Shown here one piece after another: positions 50,766 to 62,294 of a stretch of DNA of 64,000 nt. The stretch lies in the NCBI RefSeq assembly GCF_001940455.1, contig NZ_MKQR01000026.1:237318-301317 (forward strand), given 5' to 3'. The notes below the pieces were generated by a model, which saw nothing but the letters and a program-made list of their open reading frames with translations, made no database searches and had not been told where the DNA came from. Origin of the DNA: Actinokineospora bangkokensis. Lineage in GTDB: Bacteria; Actinomycetota; Actinomycetes; Mycobacteriales; Pseudonocardiaceae. Every line of letters begins with the position of its first letter. Within the stretch, counting starts at the first letter, position 1. Both the position numbers and the translations under genes were made by a program.

Positions 50766-51905
50766 TCAGCCGCGCACGGTCAGGCCGACCCGCTGGAACT
50801 CCTTGAGGTCGGAGTAGCCGGTCTTGGCCATCGCCCTGCGCAGCGCGCCGAACAGGTTGACCTGGCCGTCGGCCTCGCCGGACGGGCCGAACAGCAGCTG
50901 CTGGAGCGGGATGCCGGTCTCCTCGGCCACCGGCAGCACCCGGCTGCGCGGCAGCGACGGGTGCGCGGCCGCGGCGGTCCAGTACAGGCCGCCGCCGGGG
51001 GCCTCGGCGGCCGCGGCCAACGGCGCGCCCAGCATCACCGCGTCGGCGCCGCAGGCGATCGACTTGGCGATGTCGCCGCTGGTGTGCACCTCGCCGTCGG
51101 CGATGACGTGCACGTACCGGCCGCCGGTCTCGTCGAGGTAGTCGCGGCGGGCGGCCGCGGCGTCGACGATCGCGGTGGCCATCGGCACCCCGATGCCCAG
51201 CGCGGCGTCGGTGGAGGTCACGCCGTCGACGTGGCCGTAGCCGACGACCACGCCCGCCGCGCCGGTGCGCATCAGGTGCATGGCGGTGCGGTAGTCGTGC
51301 GCGCCACCGGCGATGACCGGGATGTCCAGGCCGCCGATGAAGCTCTTGAGGTTCAGCGGCTCGCCGTCGCCCTTGGCCACGTGCTCGGCGGAGACGATCG
51401 TGCCCTGCACCACCAGGATCTCCACGCCCGCTGCGATGAGCAGCGGGGCCAGCGCGGCGGCGTTCTGCGGGCTGACCCGCGCCGCGGCCGTCACCCCGGA
51501 CTCGCGCACCTGCCGGACGGCCTCGGTGACCAGGTCCTCCTGGATGGGGGCGGCGTGCAGCTCCTGGAGCACGCGCACCAGCACCGCCGGGTCCTCGCCC
51601 TTGTCCGCGGCCTCGACCAGCCGGGCCAGGGCGGCCTCGGGGTCGGTGTGCCGGGCCCACACGCCCTCGGCGTTGAGCACGCCGAGCCCGCCGAGCTTGC
51701 CCACCGCCACCGCCGCCGCCGGGGAGACCACCGCGTCGGTCGGGTGCGTGACCAGCGGGATGTCGAACCGGTAGGCGTCGATCTGCCACGTGGTCGCCAC
51801 GTCGGAGGACGAGCGGGTGCGCCGCGAGGGCACGATCTCCACGTCGTCGAGGCCGAACGCCCGCCGGGCCGTGCGGCCCATGCCGATGTCGACGAGATCC
51901 CGCAT
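50766..51905 (-). CDS. guaB3: GuaB3-type IMP dehydrogenase-related protein
   Basis: 379 residues, shorter than GuaB because it lacks the CBS pair. TIM-barrel features match: VEIVPSRRTRSSSDVATTW, IPVIAGGAHDYRTAMHLMRT, GRYVHVIADGEVHTSGDIAK, SIACGADAVMLGAPLA, ending AKTGYSDLKEFQRVGLTVRG. The IMPDH catalytic loop (SICTTR in GuaB) reads GVTSTDAALGIG here, with no Cys, as I recall for actinobacterial GuaB3, so IMP oxidation is doubtful. ATG has AGGAAGG upstream. It is 55 bp downstream of guaB, as in mycobacteria and Streptomyces. Confidence 0.93.
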   Translation of the reverse strand: MRDLVDIGMGRTARRAFGLDDVEIVPSRRTRSSSDVATTWQIDAYRFDIPLVTHPTDAVVSPAAAVAVGKLGGLGVLNAEGVWARHTDPEAALARLVEAADKGEDPAVLVRVLQELHAAPIQEDLVTEAVRQVRESGVTAAARVSPQNAAALAPLLIAAGVEILVVQGTIVSAEHVAKGDGEPLNLKSFIGGLDIPVIAGGAHDYRTAMHLMRTGAAGVVVGYGHVDGVTSTDAALGIGVPMATAIVDAAAARRDYLDETGGRYVHVIADGEVHTSGDIAKSIACGADAVMLGAPLAAAAEAPGGGLYWTAAAAHPSLPRSRVLPVAEETGIPLQQLLFGPSGEADGQVNLFGALRRAMAKTGYSDLKEFQRVGLTVRG

Positions 51906-51960
51906 GGGGCGTAGTCCTTCCTGCGACCCGCCGGGGCGGGTACCGATCAGACCGCTGGGC

Positions 51961-54042
<2,082 letters not shown>

Positions 54043-54067
54043 CGCGCCAGGGGACCCCAGGACGGCG

Positions 54068-54101
54068 GAGGGGCGGAACCGCGACCGCGGTTCCGCCCCT
54101 C
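54068..54101 (+). terminator. Terminator of the DUF5319 gene
   Basis: GAGGGGCGGAACCGCG / CGCGGTTCCGCCCCTC form a perfect 16-bp inverted repeat around two bases, 25 bp after the stop. Confidence 0.8.
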
Positions 54102-54141
54102 TCGTCCGTTCTCGGGCAGGTGGCTGTGCGCCGGAAAGCGA

Positions 54142-54178
54142 ACGGGCCGGCACCCCCGTGGGGGGGGCACCGGCCCGT
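54142..54178 (-). terminator. Terminator of rsdA
   Basis: ACGGGCCGG / CCGGCCCGT outer arms with an inner C5/G5 stem, 14 bp beyond the rsdA stop on the minus strand. Confidence 0.75.
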
Positions 54179-54191
54179 CAGCGCGGGGGTG

Positions 54192-55196
54192 TCAGCCGGG
54201 CAGGCCCAGCGGCACCTCGTTCACCACGGCACCCTCCGTGCCCGACCCGCCGGTCTCGCCCTTGGGCGACTCCTCGGTGGGCGTGCTCGGCTCGGTGGTG
54301 GTCGGCGGCGCCTCGGTGGTCGTCGACGGCGGCGGCGGGGTGGTGGTCGTCGACGGCGTGCTCGGCTGCGTGGTCGACGGCTTGGTCGTCGGGTCGCTGG
54401 CCACCGGCGGCGTCGTGGTCACCGGGGCGACCGTGGACGGCGCGGGCAGCGGCGGCGGGGTGGCCGGGCCCGCGGCGGGCGGGCTCAGCAGCGACACCAG
54501 GTCGGCGTGCTTGAGGGCCAGCTCGCCGTGGCCGTCCTCGTTGCTGATCGACGGCAGGCCCTTCTCGGCCTCGTCCAGCTTGTCCTTGGCCTCGGCCAGC
54601 CTGCCCTGGTTGATCGCGGCCTGGGCGATCTCCAGGTCGTTGCGCACCGAGGCGGCGGCCTCGACGGACTTGGCGTGGTCGGAGTAGAGGACCTTGGTCA
54701 GGCTCCACAGCGTGTCGCCGGGCTGGGCGTCGCGGGCGGCCAGGCCCGCGCCGGTGAAGGCGATGGCCAGCACGGCGGCCGCGGCGGCGAAGGGCACCAG
54801 CAGCCGGGGCTTGCGGTGCCCGCGCCGGGTGCGCGCCTGCAGCACGGTGGCCTGGGCGAGCTGGGTGTCGACCAGCTCGCCGATGGGCTCGGCGTCGACC
54901 TCGTCGCGCCAGGAGGTCAGCAGCGCGGCCAGCTCGTCGTCGCCGAAGTCGTGCTCGGCGCGGTCGGGCTCGCGCAGCGCGGCGCCGAGCGCGTCGAGGA
55001 AGGCGTCGTCGGCGTGCACCAGCGAGATGTCCACGGCGCCGTCGTCGTCGACGAAGTCGTCCGGGTCGGCGGCCTCGAAGGCCGTGCGGCGGTCGCCACC
55101 GCCGAACACCACCGGGGTCACGTTCGACCTCGGTCCGGCGCCGGACGCGGTCCCGTCCACCGCCGCGCGCTCGTCGCGCTCGCCCTCGTCGGGCAT
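54192..55196 (-). CDS. rsdA: Anti-sigma-D factor RsdA
   Basis: 334 residues. The SigD-binding region is in the N-terminal half: GAVDISLVHADDAFLDALGA, FGDDELAALLTSWRDEVDAE. A single membrane helix (KPRLLVPFAAAAAVLAIAFT, about residues 128-150) is followed by an extracytoplasmic helical segment (DTLWSLTKVLYSDHAKSVEA) and a long Thr/Pro-rich tail. In M. tuberculosis, RsdA holds SigD at the membrane and is degraded to release it. The ATG is two bases after the sigD stop, so the two are co-translated. The tail ending EGAVVNEVPLGLPG has no recognised domain. Confidence 0.93.
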   Translation of the reverse strand: MPDEGERDERAAVDGTASGAGPRSNVTPVVFGGGDRRTAFEAADPDDFVDDDGAVDISLVHADDAFLDALGAALREPDRAEHDFGDDELAALLTSWRDEVDAEPIGELVDTQLAQATVLQARTRRGHRKPRLLVPFAAAAAVLAIAFTGAGLAARDAQPGDTLWSLTKVLYSDHAKSVEAAASVRNDLEIAQAAINQGRLAEAKDKLDEAEKGLPSISNEDGHGELALKHADLVSLLSPPAAGPATPPPLPAPSTVAPVTTTPPVASDPTTKPSTTQPSTPSTTTTPPPPSTTTEAPPTTTEPSTPTEESPKGETGGSGTEGAVVNEVPLGLPG

Positions 55197-55197
55197 T

Positions 55198-55770
55198 TCA
55201 GACCACCTCCTCCGCTGACAGAGTCTTGCGCAACCTGGCAAGTGCCCGGTGCTGGGCCACCCGAACCGCGCCGGGCGTGGACCCGACCGCTTCGGCCGTC
55301 TCCTCCGCCGAGAGCCCCACCACGACCCGCAGCACGACGATCTCGCGCTGCTTGTCCGGCAGGACCGCCAGCAGCTCGCCCATCCGCCTGGACAGCTCGC
55401 CCTGCATGGCCCGCTGCTCGGGACCGGCGTCGCTCTCCGGCCCATCCGGGACATCGGCCACCGGCTCCGATCGGTTACGCGAGGAGGCCCGGTGCGCGTC
55501 GGCGACCTTGTGCGCGGCGATGCCGTACACGAACGCCAGGAAGGGACGGCCTTGGTCGCGGTAGCCGGGCAGCGCCGTCAACACCGCGAGACACACCTCC
55601 TGGGCCACGTCGTCCGCCGAGGCGTACGAGCGCTCCTGCCTTCCGACACGGGCGCGGCAGTACCGCACCACCAGGGGGCGGACCGACGCGAGCACGCGCT
55701 CGATCGCCCGAGGGTCTCCCTCGACCGCGGCGCTCACGGACGCGTCCAGTCCGTCCCCCAATGTGGTCAT
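55198..55770 (-). CDS. sigD: ECF sigma factor SigD
   Basis: 190 residues. Region 2: AIERVLASVRPLVVRYCRAR, SYASADDVAQEVCLAVLTAL, PGYRDQGRPFLAFVYGIAAH, KVADAHRASSRNRSEP. Region 4: LLAVLPDKQREIVVLRVVVG, LSAEETAEAVGSTPGAVRVA. This is the SigD/ECF group found next to RsdA. It should direct a stress or post-exponential regulon. ATG at 55770; the frame upstream is open but Pro/Arg-rich and unbiased. GTAAC at about -35 on the minus strand hints at autoregulation but the spacing is poor. Downstream is rsdA. Confidence 0.93.
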   Translation of the reverse strand: MTTLGDGLDASVSAAVEGDPRAIERVLASVRPLVVRYCRARVGRQERSYASADDVAQEVCLAVLTALPGYRDQGRPFLAFVYGIAAHKVADAHRASSRNRSEPVADVPDGPESDAGPEQRAMQGELSRRMGELLAVLPDKQREIVVLRVVVGLSAEETAEAVGSTPGAVRVAQHRALARLRKTLSAEEVV

Positions 55771-56215
55771 CGCAGAATGCAGCCCTGGTGTTACTCGTCG
55801 GGTCAACGTGGCAGCTCCGGGGGTGGTCGGACCACACCCGGTGTCCACCGTACCGCCCGGCTGCGCGCCGATCGGGGCGCCGAGGTGCCGCGCGGGTGGC
55901 GCGGGGGCGGGTGGTCGAGCGGCCCGCGGCGGTGGCGCGGGCAACGGCGTGACGGACAACACGGTAGCTGCCTTCCCCAAACCGGTGGGACGGGGGTCGC
56001 CGCGCGCCGGGCACCGGGGGTGCCGGGTCCGCGCAGGTCGTGGTGGTGGCGACCGCCGCAGGGGGACCGAGGTCGTCGGCGCCCCGGCCGGTCCGCGGGA
56101 CCGGTCCGGGGTGGGTCTGGCGGGGTCTGGCTCGGTGGAGCTGTGTCTGGCGGGTGGGGCTGGGTCTTGTGGTGCGGGGTCTGGCGGGTGGAGCGGTGGG
56201 GACGGGGACGCACGA
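55771..56215. other. Long intergenic region between sigD and bldM, G-rich
   Basis: 445 bases without a supported gene. The part nearest sigD should hold its promoter. About 56107-56210 is strongly G-rich on the plus strand, with TCTGGCGGG-like units repeated three or four times and several runs of GGG, which could form G-quadruplexes. Open frames here lack codon bias. Confidence 0.5.
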
Positions 56216-56257
56216 CGAGCCGTGCGGGCCTGACTCCCCTCAGGCACGCACGGCTCG
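56216..56257 (-). terminator. Terminator of the bldM-like gene
   Basis: 18-bp stem with one mismatch (CGAGCCGTGCGGGCCTGA, 56216-56233, with 56240-56257) around CTCCCC, 62 bp beyond the stop. Confidence 0.75.
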
Positions 56258-56319
56258 CCGCCGACGCGGGTGACCGCGCTGGTCGTCGACCAGCGGCCGG
56301 TCGCTGACCAGCCGGGCGG

Positions 56320-56916
56320 CTAGGACACCAGGCCGCGGCGGAAGCCGTGCGCCACGGCCTGCGCGCGGTCGCGCACGCCGAGCTTGCGGAACAGCCTGCG
56401 GGCGTGGGTCTTCACGGTGTCCTCGGACAGGTAGAGCTCGCGGCCGATCTGGCCGTTGCTCTTGCCCTGGCTCATGCCGCGCAGCACCTGCAGCTCGCGG
56501 TCGGTGAGCTGGACCCCGGGGTCCGAGGGCTGGCGGGGTGCGGGCACCGAGGTGCTGGCCAGCGTGTGCGCCAGCGCCGCGACCAGCTCGGGGCGCGAGG
56601 CGTCCCAGCGCAGGTAGCCGCGGGCACCACCGGCGATCGCGGCGGCGATGCTGCCCGCGTCGTCCGGTGCGCCGAAGACGATGACGTTGGCCTGGGGGTT
56701 GGCGGAGACGAGCCTGCGCGTCGCCTCGACGCCCGTCGGCACGGCGCGCTGCGTGCCGACCAGCACGACGTCCACCGGCTGGCGGGAGAAGCGGGCGAGC
56801 AGCTCGTCACCGTGCGCTACGCAGTCGATGCGACTGACCCCGGGGACAGCGGACATGACACGGGTCAATCCCTCGCGCACGCTGCGCCGGTCGTCGCAGA
56901 TCAAGACCGTCGTCAC
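56320..56916 (-). CDS. bldM: BldM-like atypical response regulator
   Basis: 198 residues. A receiver-like domain (MTTVLICDDRRSVREGLTRV) is joined to a LuxR helix-turn-helix (LTDRELQVLRGMSQGKSNGQ, LYLSEDTVKTHARRLFRKLG, VRDRAQAVAHGFRRGLV), very close to Streptomyces BldM. The residue at position 54, where BldM has its Asp, is Gly (VVLVGTQRAV), so phosphorylation there is impossible. BldM controls development with WhiI in Streptomyces, under BldD. The gene lies between sigD and whiB/WhiD as in Streptomyces, and is absent at this place in mycobacteria. Confidence 0.9.
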   Translation of the reverse strand: MTTVLICDDRRSVREGLTRVMSAVPGVSRIDCVAHGDELLARFSRQPVDVVLVGTQRAVPTGVEATRRLVSANPQANVIVFGAPDDAGSIAAAIAGGARGYLRWDASRPELVAALAHTLASTSVPAPRQPSDPGVQLTDRELQVLRGMSQGKSNGQIGRELYLSEDTVKTHARRLFRKLGVRDRAQAVAHGFRRGLVS

Positions 56917-57004
56917 GGGGACTCCTTCCTGCAGCCGAGTGACGTTCCATATCCCCTATCGGACGCCGGCCCCCGAACCTTGACACGATGAGGTGGTAAA
57001 TCTG

Positions 57005-57889
57005 TCAACGAATCCGCCAACCCACCGGTTCGCCCTCGTCACCCGTCCGGAGCAACGGTTGAATCACGAGGTCAGGTACCCACGGTGAGTCCGCGGCGAG
57101 CTGCCTGCCGCGCGCGTCGGAGTGTCGCAACACACAGTGAAGCAGCGCCGCGGCGGCCCGCCGGTGCTCGTCGGCGGCCGGCGGCTCGACATCGGCCATG
57201 ACCAGGTGGCACGGCCAGCCGAGGGGCGCGAACCCGCCGCGGCGGGCCTCGTCCAGGGCTGCGCTGAGCAACGGCCGGGCCCCCGCAGCGTCACCGGAAG
57301 CGGCCAGCACCGCTCCGAGCACCATCGCCGACTTCGCCCGGTGCCGCGCCGAGCCGCTGCCCGCCGCCAGCTCGTGCGCGACCGCCGCCGGGGCCCGCGC
57401 CTCCCGCGGCCTGCCCGCCCCCAGCGCGGCCTCCGCGGCCAGCCAGCCGCGCCGGATCCGCCCGCGCCACCCCGGGTCCGGGCCGCGGGCCTCCTCGGCC
57501 AGGAGCCTGCGCACCTGGTCGGCGCGCCCCAGGCCGACCGCGTCGGCGGCGAGCCCGAGCAGGACGTCGGAACGCGCCTCGGGCAGCCGCGGGTGGTCCG
57601 CGGGGACGCGGGCCAGGGCGGCCAGGCCCCGCCCGTCCAGGACGCGGGCGGCGGCGTGGGCGCCGAGCTGGCGGCGGTGCGAGGCGGCGGTGGCGGCGGC
57701 CAGCGCGGCCAGCAGCGGGTCGCGGCCGGTGAGCAGCGGGCCCAGCCGGGCCAGGGCGGCGGCGTAGTGCCCCCGACCGCCCAGGGCGACCCCGGACGCC
57801 CAGGCTTCCTCGGGGGTGCGGGGCGGTCGGAACGGGTCTGCGCTGGGTGCGTCGCCGAAGGCCGCTTCCCACAGTCCGGGGTCACTCAC
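57005..57889 (-). CDS. TPR-like helical protein (Rv3415c-like), unknown function
   Basis: 294 residues from GTG at 57889 (VSDPGLWEAAFGDAPSADPF). All-helical with TPR-like repeats of Ala/Leu/Arg: EEAWASGVALGGRGHYAAAL, HRRQLGAHAAARVLDGRGLA, RSDVLLGLAADAVGLGRADQ, AKSAMVLGAVLAASGDAAGA. No enzymatic motif. Its start overlaps the end of the MerR-like gene by eight bases. Position between sigD/bldM and whiB3 matches Rv3415c of M. tuberculosis, also of unknown function. Probably a scaffold; that is inference from the fold. Confidence 0.8.
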   Translation of the reverse strand: MSDPGLWEAAFGDAPSADPFRPPRTPEEAWASGVALGGRGHYAAALARLGPLLTGRDPLLAALAAATAASHRRQLGAHAAARVLDGRGLAALARVPADHPRLPEARSDVLLGLAADAVGLGRADQVRRLLAEEARGPDPGWRGRIRRGWLAAEAALGAGRPREARAPAAVAHELAAGSGSARHRAKSAMVLGAVLAASGDAAGARPLLSAALDEARRGGFAPLGWPCHLVMADVEPPAADEHRRAAAALLHCVLRHSDARGRQLAADSPWVPDLVIQPLLRTGDEGEPVGWRIR

Positions 57890-58919
57890 GGGGGGAGTGT
57901 GCGACACCCGGTGACACCGTGACCACGCGGGCGACGACGTCACCCACACCGGCGAGGTGTTCCACCCTGGGCGACAGGCCCTCCCCCGCCCAGCCCGGGC
58001 CGCCCGCGACCACCAGCGGCCGGGGCCGGGCGGCGGGCAGCGCGCGCAGCACCGACGGGTCGGCGTGCGCGGTCGCGTGCGCCCAGACCACGACCGCGGC
58101 GGGCGCGGTGCGCCGGACGGCGGCGACCAGCGCGGGGACCGGGACGGCCGCGCCGAGGGTGCGCACCGCGACCCCGCGCTCGGCCAGCGCGGCCCGCAGC
58201 ACGTGCAGCGGCAGCCCGTAGCGCTCGCCCGGCGCGCAGCACAGCAGCACCTCGGCGGGCCCGGCGACCCGGGGCGTGGCCCGCACGAACTCGGTGAGCA
58301 CGCACTCCGCGAGCAGGTGTGCCACCTCGGTGCCGCGGTCGGCCGGGTGCGCCCAGCCCACCCCCACCGCGGCCAGCACCGGGCCCACCAGCTCGTCCCA
58401 CACCCACAGCGCCCCGCGCCCGGCCAGCGCGGCGGCGAGCGCCCCGCCCACCGCGGCGTCGTCCATCGCCAGCACGGCCCTGGCGAGCGCGGCCACCTCC
58501 GGCCCGCCCCCGGGCGGCGGAGCCGCGCGGGACTGGGCGGGCACGGGCGGGGCCGGGTCGGCCAGGGCGGCCGGGTCGTCGGCCACCCGCAGCGCGTAGC
58601 CCGCCGCCTCGGCGGGGGTGGCGCCCTTGAGCAGCGCGCGCCGCATCAGCTCCAACCTGGCCAGGTCGGCGGCGGTGTAGCGGCGGTGCCTGCCGGTGGT
58701 GTGCCCGCGCGGGCCCAGCCCGTAGCGGCGGTCCCAGGTGCGCAGCGTCGCGGGCGCCACGCCCAGCCTGCGGGCGACGGCGGCGACGGGCAGGGTCGGC
58801 TCCGGCACCGGGGGCGGTGGCGCGGGCACCGACTCTCCGAGGTCCCGGGACGGGGGTTCCGGCGGCACCCACCCATCGTCGGGTGACGCCTGCCGGTCGG
58901 CAACCGGACGGACGAACAC
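57882..58919 (-). CDS. MerR-type regulator with degenerate B12-binding-like domain
   Basis: 345 residues. A Pro-rich N-terminus leads to a MerR winged helix (LPVAAVARRLGVAPATLRTW, DRRYGLGPRGHTTGRHRRYT, DLARLELMRRALLKGATPAE). The C-terminal half resembles CarH/LitR light-sensing regulators: four-helix part (VLAAVGVGWAHPADRGTEVA) and a Rossmann-like part (LLCCAPGERYGLPLHVLRAA, LGAAVPVPALVAAVRRTAPA). The CarH signature W-x9-E-H is not intact and the ligand His of GExHxLGL is Tyr (GERYGLPL), so adenosylcobalamin binding is unlikely. It is coupled to the TPR-like gene and upstream of it; start uncertain. Confidence 0.82.
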   Translation of the reverse strand: MFVRPVADRQASPDDGWVPPEPPSRDLGESVPAPPPPVPEPTLPVAAVARRLGVAPATLRTWDRRYGLGPRGHTTGRHRRYTAADLARLELMRRALLKGATPAEAAGYALRVADDPAALADPAPPVPAQSRAAPPPGGGPEVAALARAVLAMDDAAVGGALAAALAGRGALWVWDELVGPVLAAVGVGWAHPADRGTEVAHLLAECVLTEFVRATPRVAGPAEVLLCCAPGERYGLPLHVLRAALAERGVAVRTLGAAVPVPALVAAVRRTAPAAVVVWAHATAHADPSVLRALPAARPRPLVVAGGPGWAGEGLSPRVEHLAGVGDVVARVVTVSPGVAHSPRE

Positions 58920-59125
58920 GCTGCGTCAACCGGGTGATGCCGATCGGCTGAACCCGCAGACCGATGAGTCGATCACCCTTGAACAAGCCGTGGCGCGCTT
59001 CTAGCGTGTAACCCGCTGAACCGAATGGAGTAGTCGACCGCTGCCGGACGGTGCACAGCGCAAGACCCGCGCCCGCGAGCCCCCGCGGCCGCGGACCCGT
59101 GTGAACGAGTTCTTTGGAGGCGGCG

Positions 59126-59428
59126 ATGGCGGACACCCGCAGGCTCCCCGGTCCGAACGCCGACGTGTGGGACTGGCAGCTGGACGGCTCCTGCCGGGGC
59201 ATGGACAGCGCCTTCTTCTTCCACCCCGACGGCGAGCGCGGACCCGCGCGGGCCCGGCGGGAGGCCAAGGCGAAGGCGATCTGCCACTCGTGCCCGGTGC
59301 TGGCGCTGTGCCGCAGCCACGCGCTCGCGGTGCACGAGCCCTACGGCATCTGGGGCGGGCTCTCGGAGTCCGAGCGCGAGGCGATCATCAAGACGGACAA
59401 GCGCTCACTGGCCTCGGCCACGCGCTGA
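59126..59428 (+). CDS. WhiB-family Fe-S regulator (WhiB3/WhiD type)
   Basis: 100 residues; ATG with TTGGAGG upstream. The four cluster-binding Cys are at 23, 53, 56 and 62 (GSCRGMD, AICHSCPVLALC), the same numbering as WhiB3 of M. tuberculosis. The turn motif GIWGG is in YGIWGGLSESEREA, followed by a basic DNA-binding tail. The protein binds a 4Fe-4S cluster and works with the housekeeping sigma factor; WhiB3 responds to redox state and WhiD is needed for spore maturation. It is convergent with groEL and ends in a very strong shared hairpin. Confidence 0.95.
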   Translation: MADTRRLPGPNADVWDWQLDGSCRGMDSAFFFHPDGERGPARARREAKAKAICHSCPVLALCRSHALAVHEPYGIWGGLSESEREAIIKTDKRSLASATR

Positions 59429-59484
59429 GCGGGCGCCCCGGTCCGGTCGGAGGGGACCGGGGGCGCGCGAGCACCCGCGGACGC

Positions 59485-59525
59485 GGCGAAGGCCCCGACC
59501 AGGAGTCCTGGTCGGGGCCTTCGCC
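59485..59525. terminator. Very strong bidirectional terminator (whiB / groEL)
   Basis: Perfect 20-bp inverted repeat, GGCGAAGGCCCCGACCAGGA and its complement around a single G. It lies between convergent stops at 59428 (+) and 59547 (-). Confidence 0.9.
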
Positions 59526-59546
59526 GTGCTCTGGCCGGGGGTCCGG

Positions 59547-61223
<1,677 letters not shown>

Positions 61224-61241
61224 TCAGCGTGCTGGGTGGTC

Positions 61242-61535
61242 TTAGTTGATGACGGCCAGCACGTCGCGGGCGGAGAGGATCAGGTACTCCTCGCCGTTGT
61301 ACTTGACCTCGGTGCCGCCGTACTTGGAGTAGATGACGACGTCGCCGACGGCCACGTCCACCGGGACGCGGTTGCCCTTGTCGTCGATGCGGCCCGGGCC
61401 CACGGCCAGGACCTTGCCCTCCTGGGGCTTCTCCTTGGCGGTGTCCGGGATGACCAGGCCGGAGGCGGTCGTGGCCTCGGCCTCGCTCGCCTGGACGACG
61501 ATCTTGTCCTCGAGCGGCTTGATGTTGACGCTCAC
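61242..61535 (-). CDS. groES: 10 kDa co-chaperonin GroES
   Basis: 97 residues; GTG with GGAGG upstream ([20 protein letters not shown]). Family motifs: [20 protein letters not shown] mobile loop, [20 protein letters not shown] roof, [20 protein letters not shown]. It caps GroEL to close the folding chamber. First gene of groES-groEL; the CIRCE operator is 102 bp upstream. Confidence 0.97.
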   Translation of the reverse strand: MSVNIKPLEDKIVVQASEAEATTASGLVIPDTAKEKPQEGKVLAVGPGRIDDKGNRVPVDVAVGDVVIYSKYGGTEVKYNGEEYLILSARDVLAVIN

Positions 61536-61636
61536 CGCTGTGACCTCCACGGGTCGTCGAAAGCGTTGGCAGGATTGACTTACGGCTCCTGCCACCCCGC
61601 CGTCGCGGGTGCCGGGGCGACACCGGTGCCGTGCGA

Positions 61637-61663
61637 CTAGCACTCTACCCACGCGACTGCTAA
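61637..61663. promoter_or_regulatory. CIRCE element (HrcA operator) upstream of groES
   Basis: CTAGCACTC-N9-GACTGCTAA matches CIRCE (TTAGCACTC-N9-GAGTGCTAA) in 16 of 18 positions. Located upstream of groES, so the operon should be repressed by HrcA and induced by heat. Confidence 0.88.
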
Positions 61664-61724
61664 CGCTGCAACGTGCCCCGCCGCACCGTGTCGCGCACCC
61701 GCCCGCCGGGGGCGGGATGCTGGG

Positions 61725-62294
61725 GTGGTGACCCACGTGATCAGGCAGGCCGTGCCCGCCGACTTCCCCAGGCTACGGGAGGTCGAGGTGCTGGCGGGGG
61801 CGGCGTTCCGGGACGTGGGGATGGCGTGGGTGGCCGAGGACGAGCCGCCGTCGGCGGAGGTGCTGGGGCGGTTCGCGGCGGCGGGGCGGGCTTGGGTGTG
61901 CGAGGTGGCGCGGGCGGGTGGGCACGACACAGCGGGGGTGGGCGGGCAGGGCACAGCGGTGGTGGGCGGGCGGGGCACAGCGGCGGCGGGCGGGCAGGGG
62001 ACGGTGGGGGCGTACCTGCTGGCCGAGCGGGTGGACGGGCGGGTGCACGTGGCGCAGGTCAGCGTGGACCCGGCCTACCGGGGGATGCGGTTGGGGGCCG
62101 CGTTGATCGACCACGTGGACGACGGGGGCGGGATCACCCTGACGACCTTCGCGGACGTGCCGTGGAACGCCCCGCACTACCGGCGGCTGGGGTTCCGGGT
62201 GGTCGAGGCCACCGGGGGGCTGGCGCTGGTGGTGCGCCGGGAGGCGGCGCTGGGGCTCGACCCGGCGACCCGGGTGTGCATGATCAGGCCTTGA
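61725..62294 (+). CDS. GNAT-family N-acetyltransferase with tandem-repeat insertion
   Basis: 189 residues from GTG at 61725 or 61728. Fold features: [60 protein letters not shown] (acetyl-CoA loop R-x-x-R-x-G), [20 protein letters not shown]. Between the strands WVCEVARAG and [12 protein letters not shown] lies an insertion of about 30 residues made of octapeptide repeats ([16 protein letters not shown]). Substrate unknown. Its stop overlaps the convergent patatin gene by 11 bases. Confidence 0.88.
   Translation: MVTHVIRQAVPADFPRLREVEVLAGAAFRDVGMAWVAEDEPPSAEVLGRFAAAGRAWVCEVARAGGHDTAGVGGQGTAVVGGRGTAAAGGQGTVGAYLLAERVDGRVHVAQVSVDPAYRGMRLGAALIDHVDDGGGITLTTFADVPWNAPHYRRLGFRVVEATGGLALVVRREAALGLDPATRVCMIRP
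61920..62009 (+). repeat. In-frame 24-bp tandem repeat in the GNAT gene
   Basis: Three full 24-base units (61920-61943, 61944-61967, 61968-61991) and a partial fourth, each near GGGCAGGGCACAGCGGTG and encoding G-x-G-T-A-x-x-G. Length change by whole units keeps the frame. Confidence 0.8.

Noticed and set aside
55765-55795. SigD autoregulatory promoter (GTAAC ... CGAT) before sigD
   Set aside because: The CGAT would overlap the ATG and the spacing is shorter than the mycobacterial SigD consensus as I recall it.
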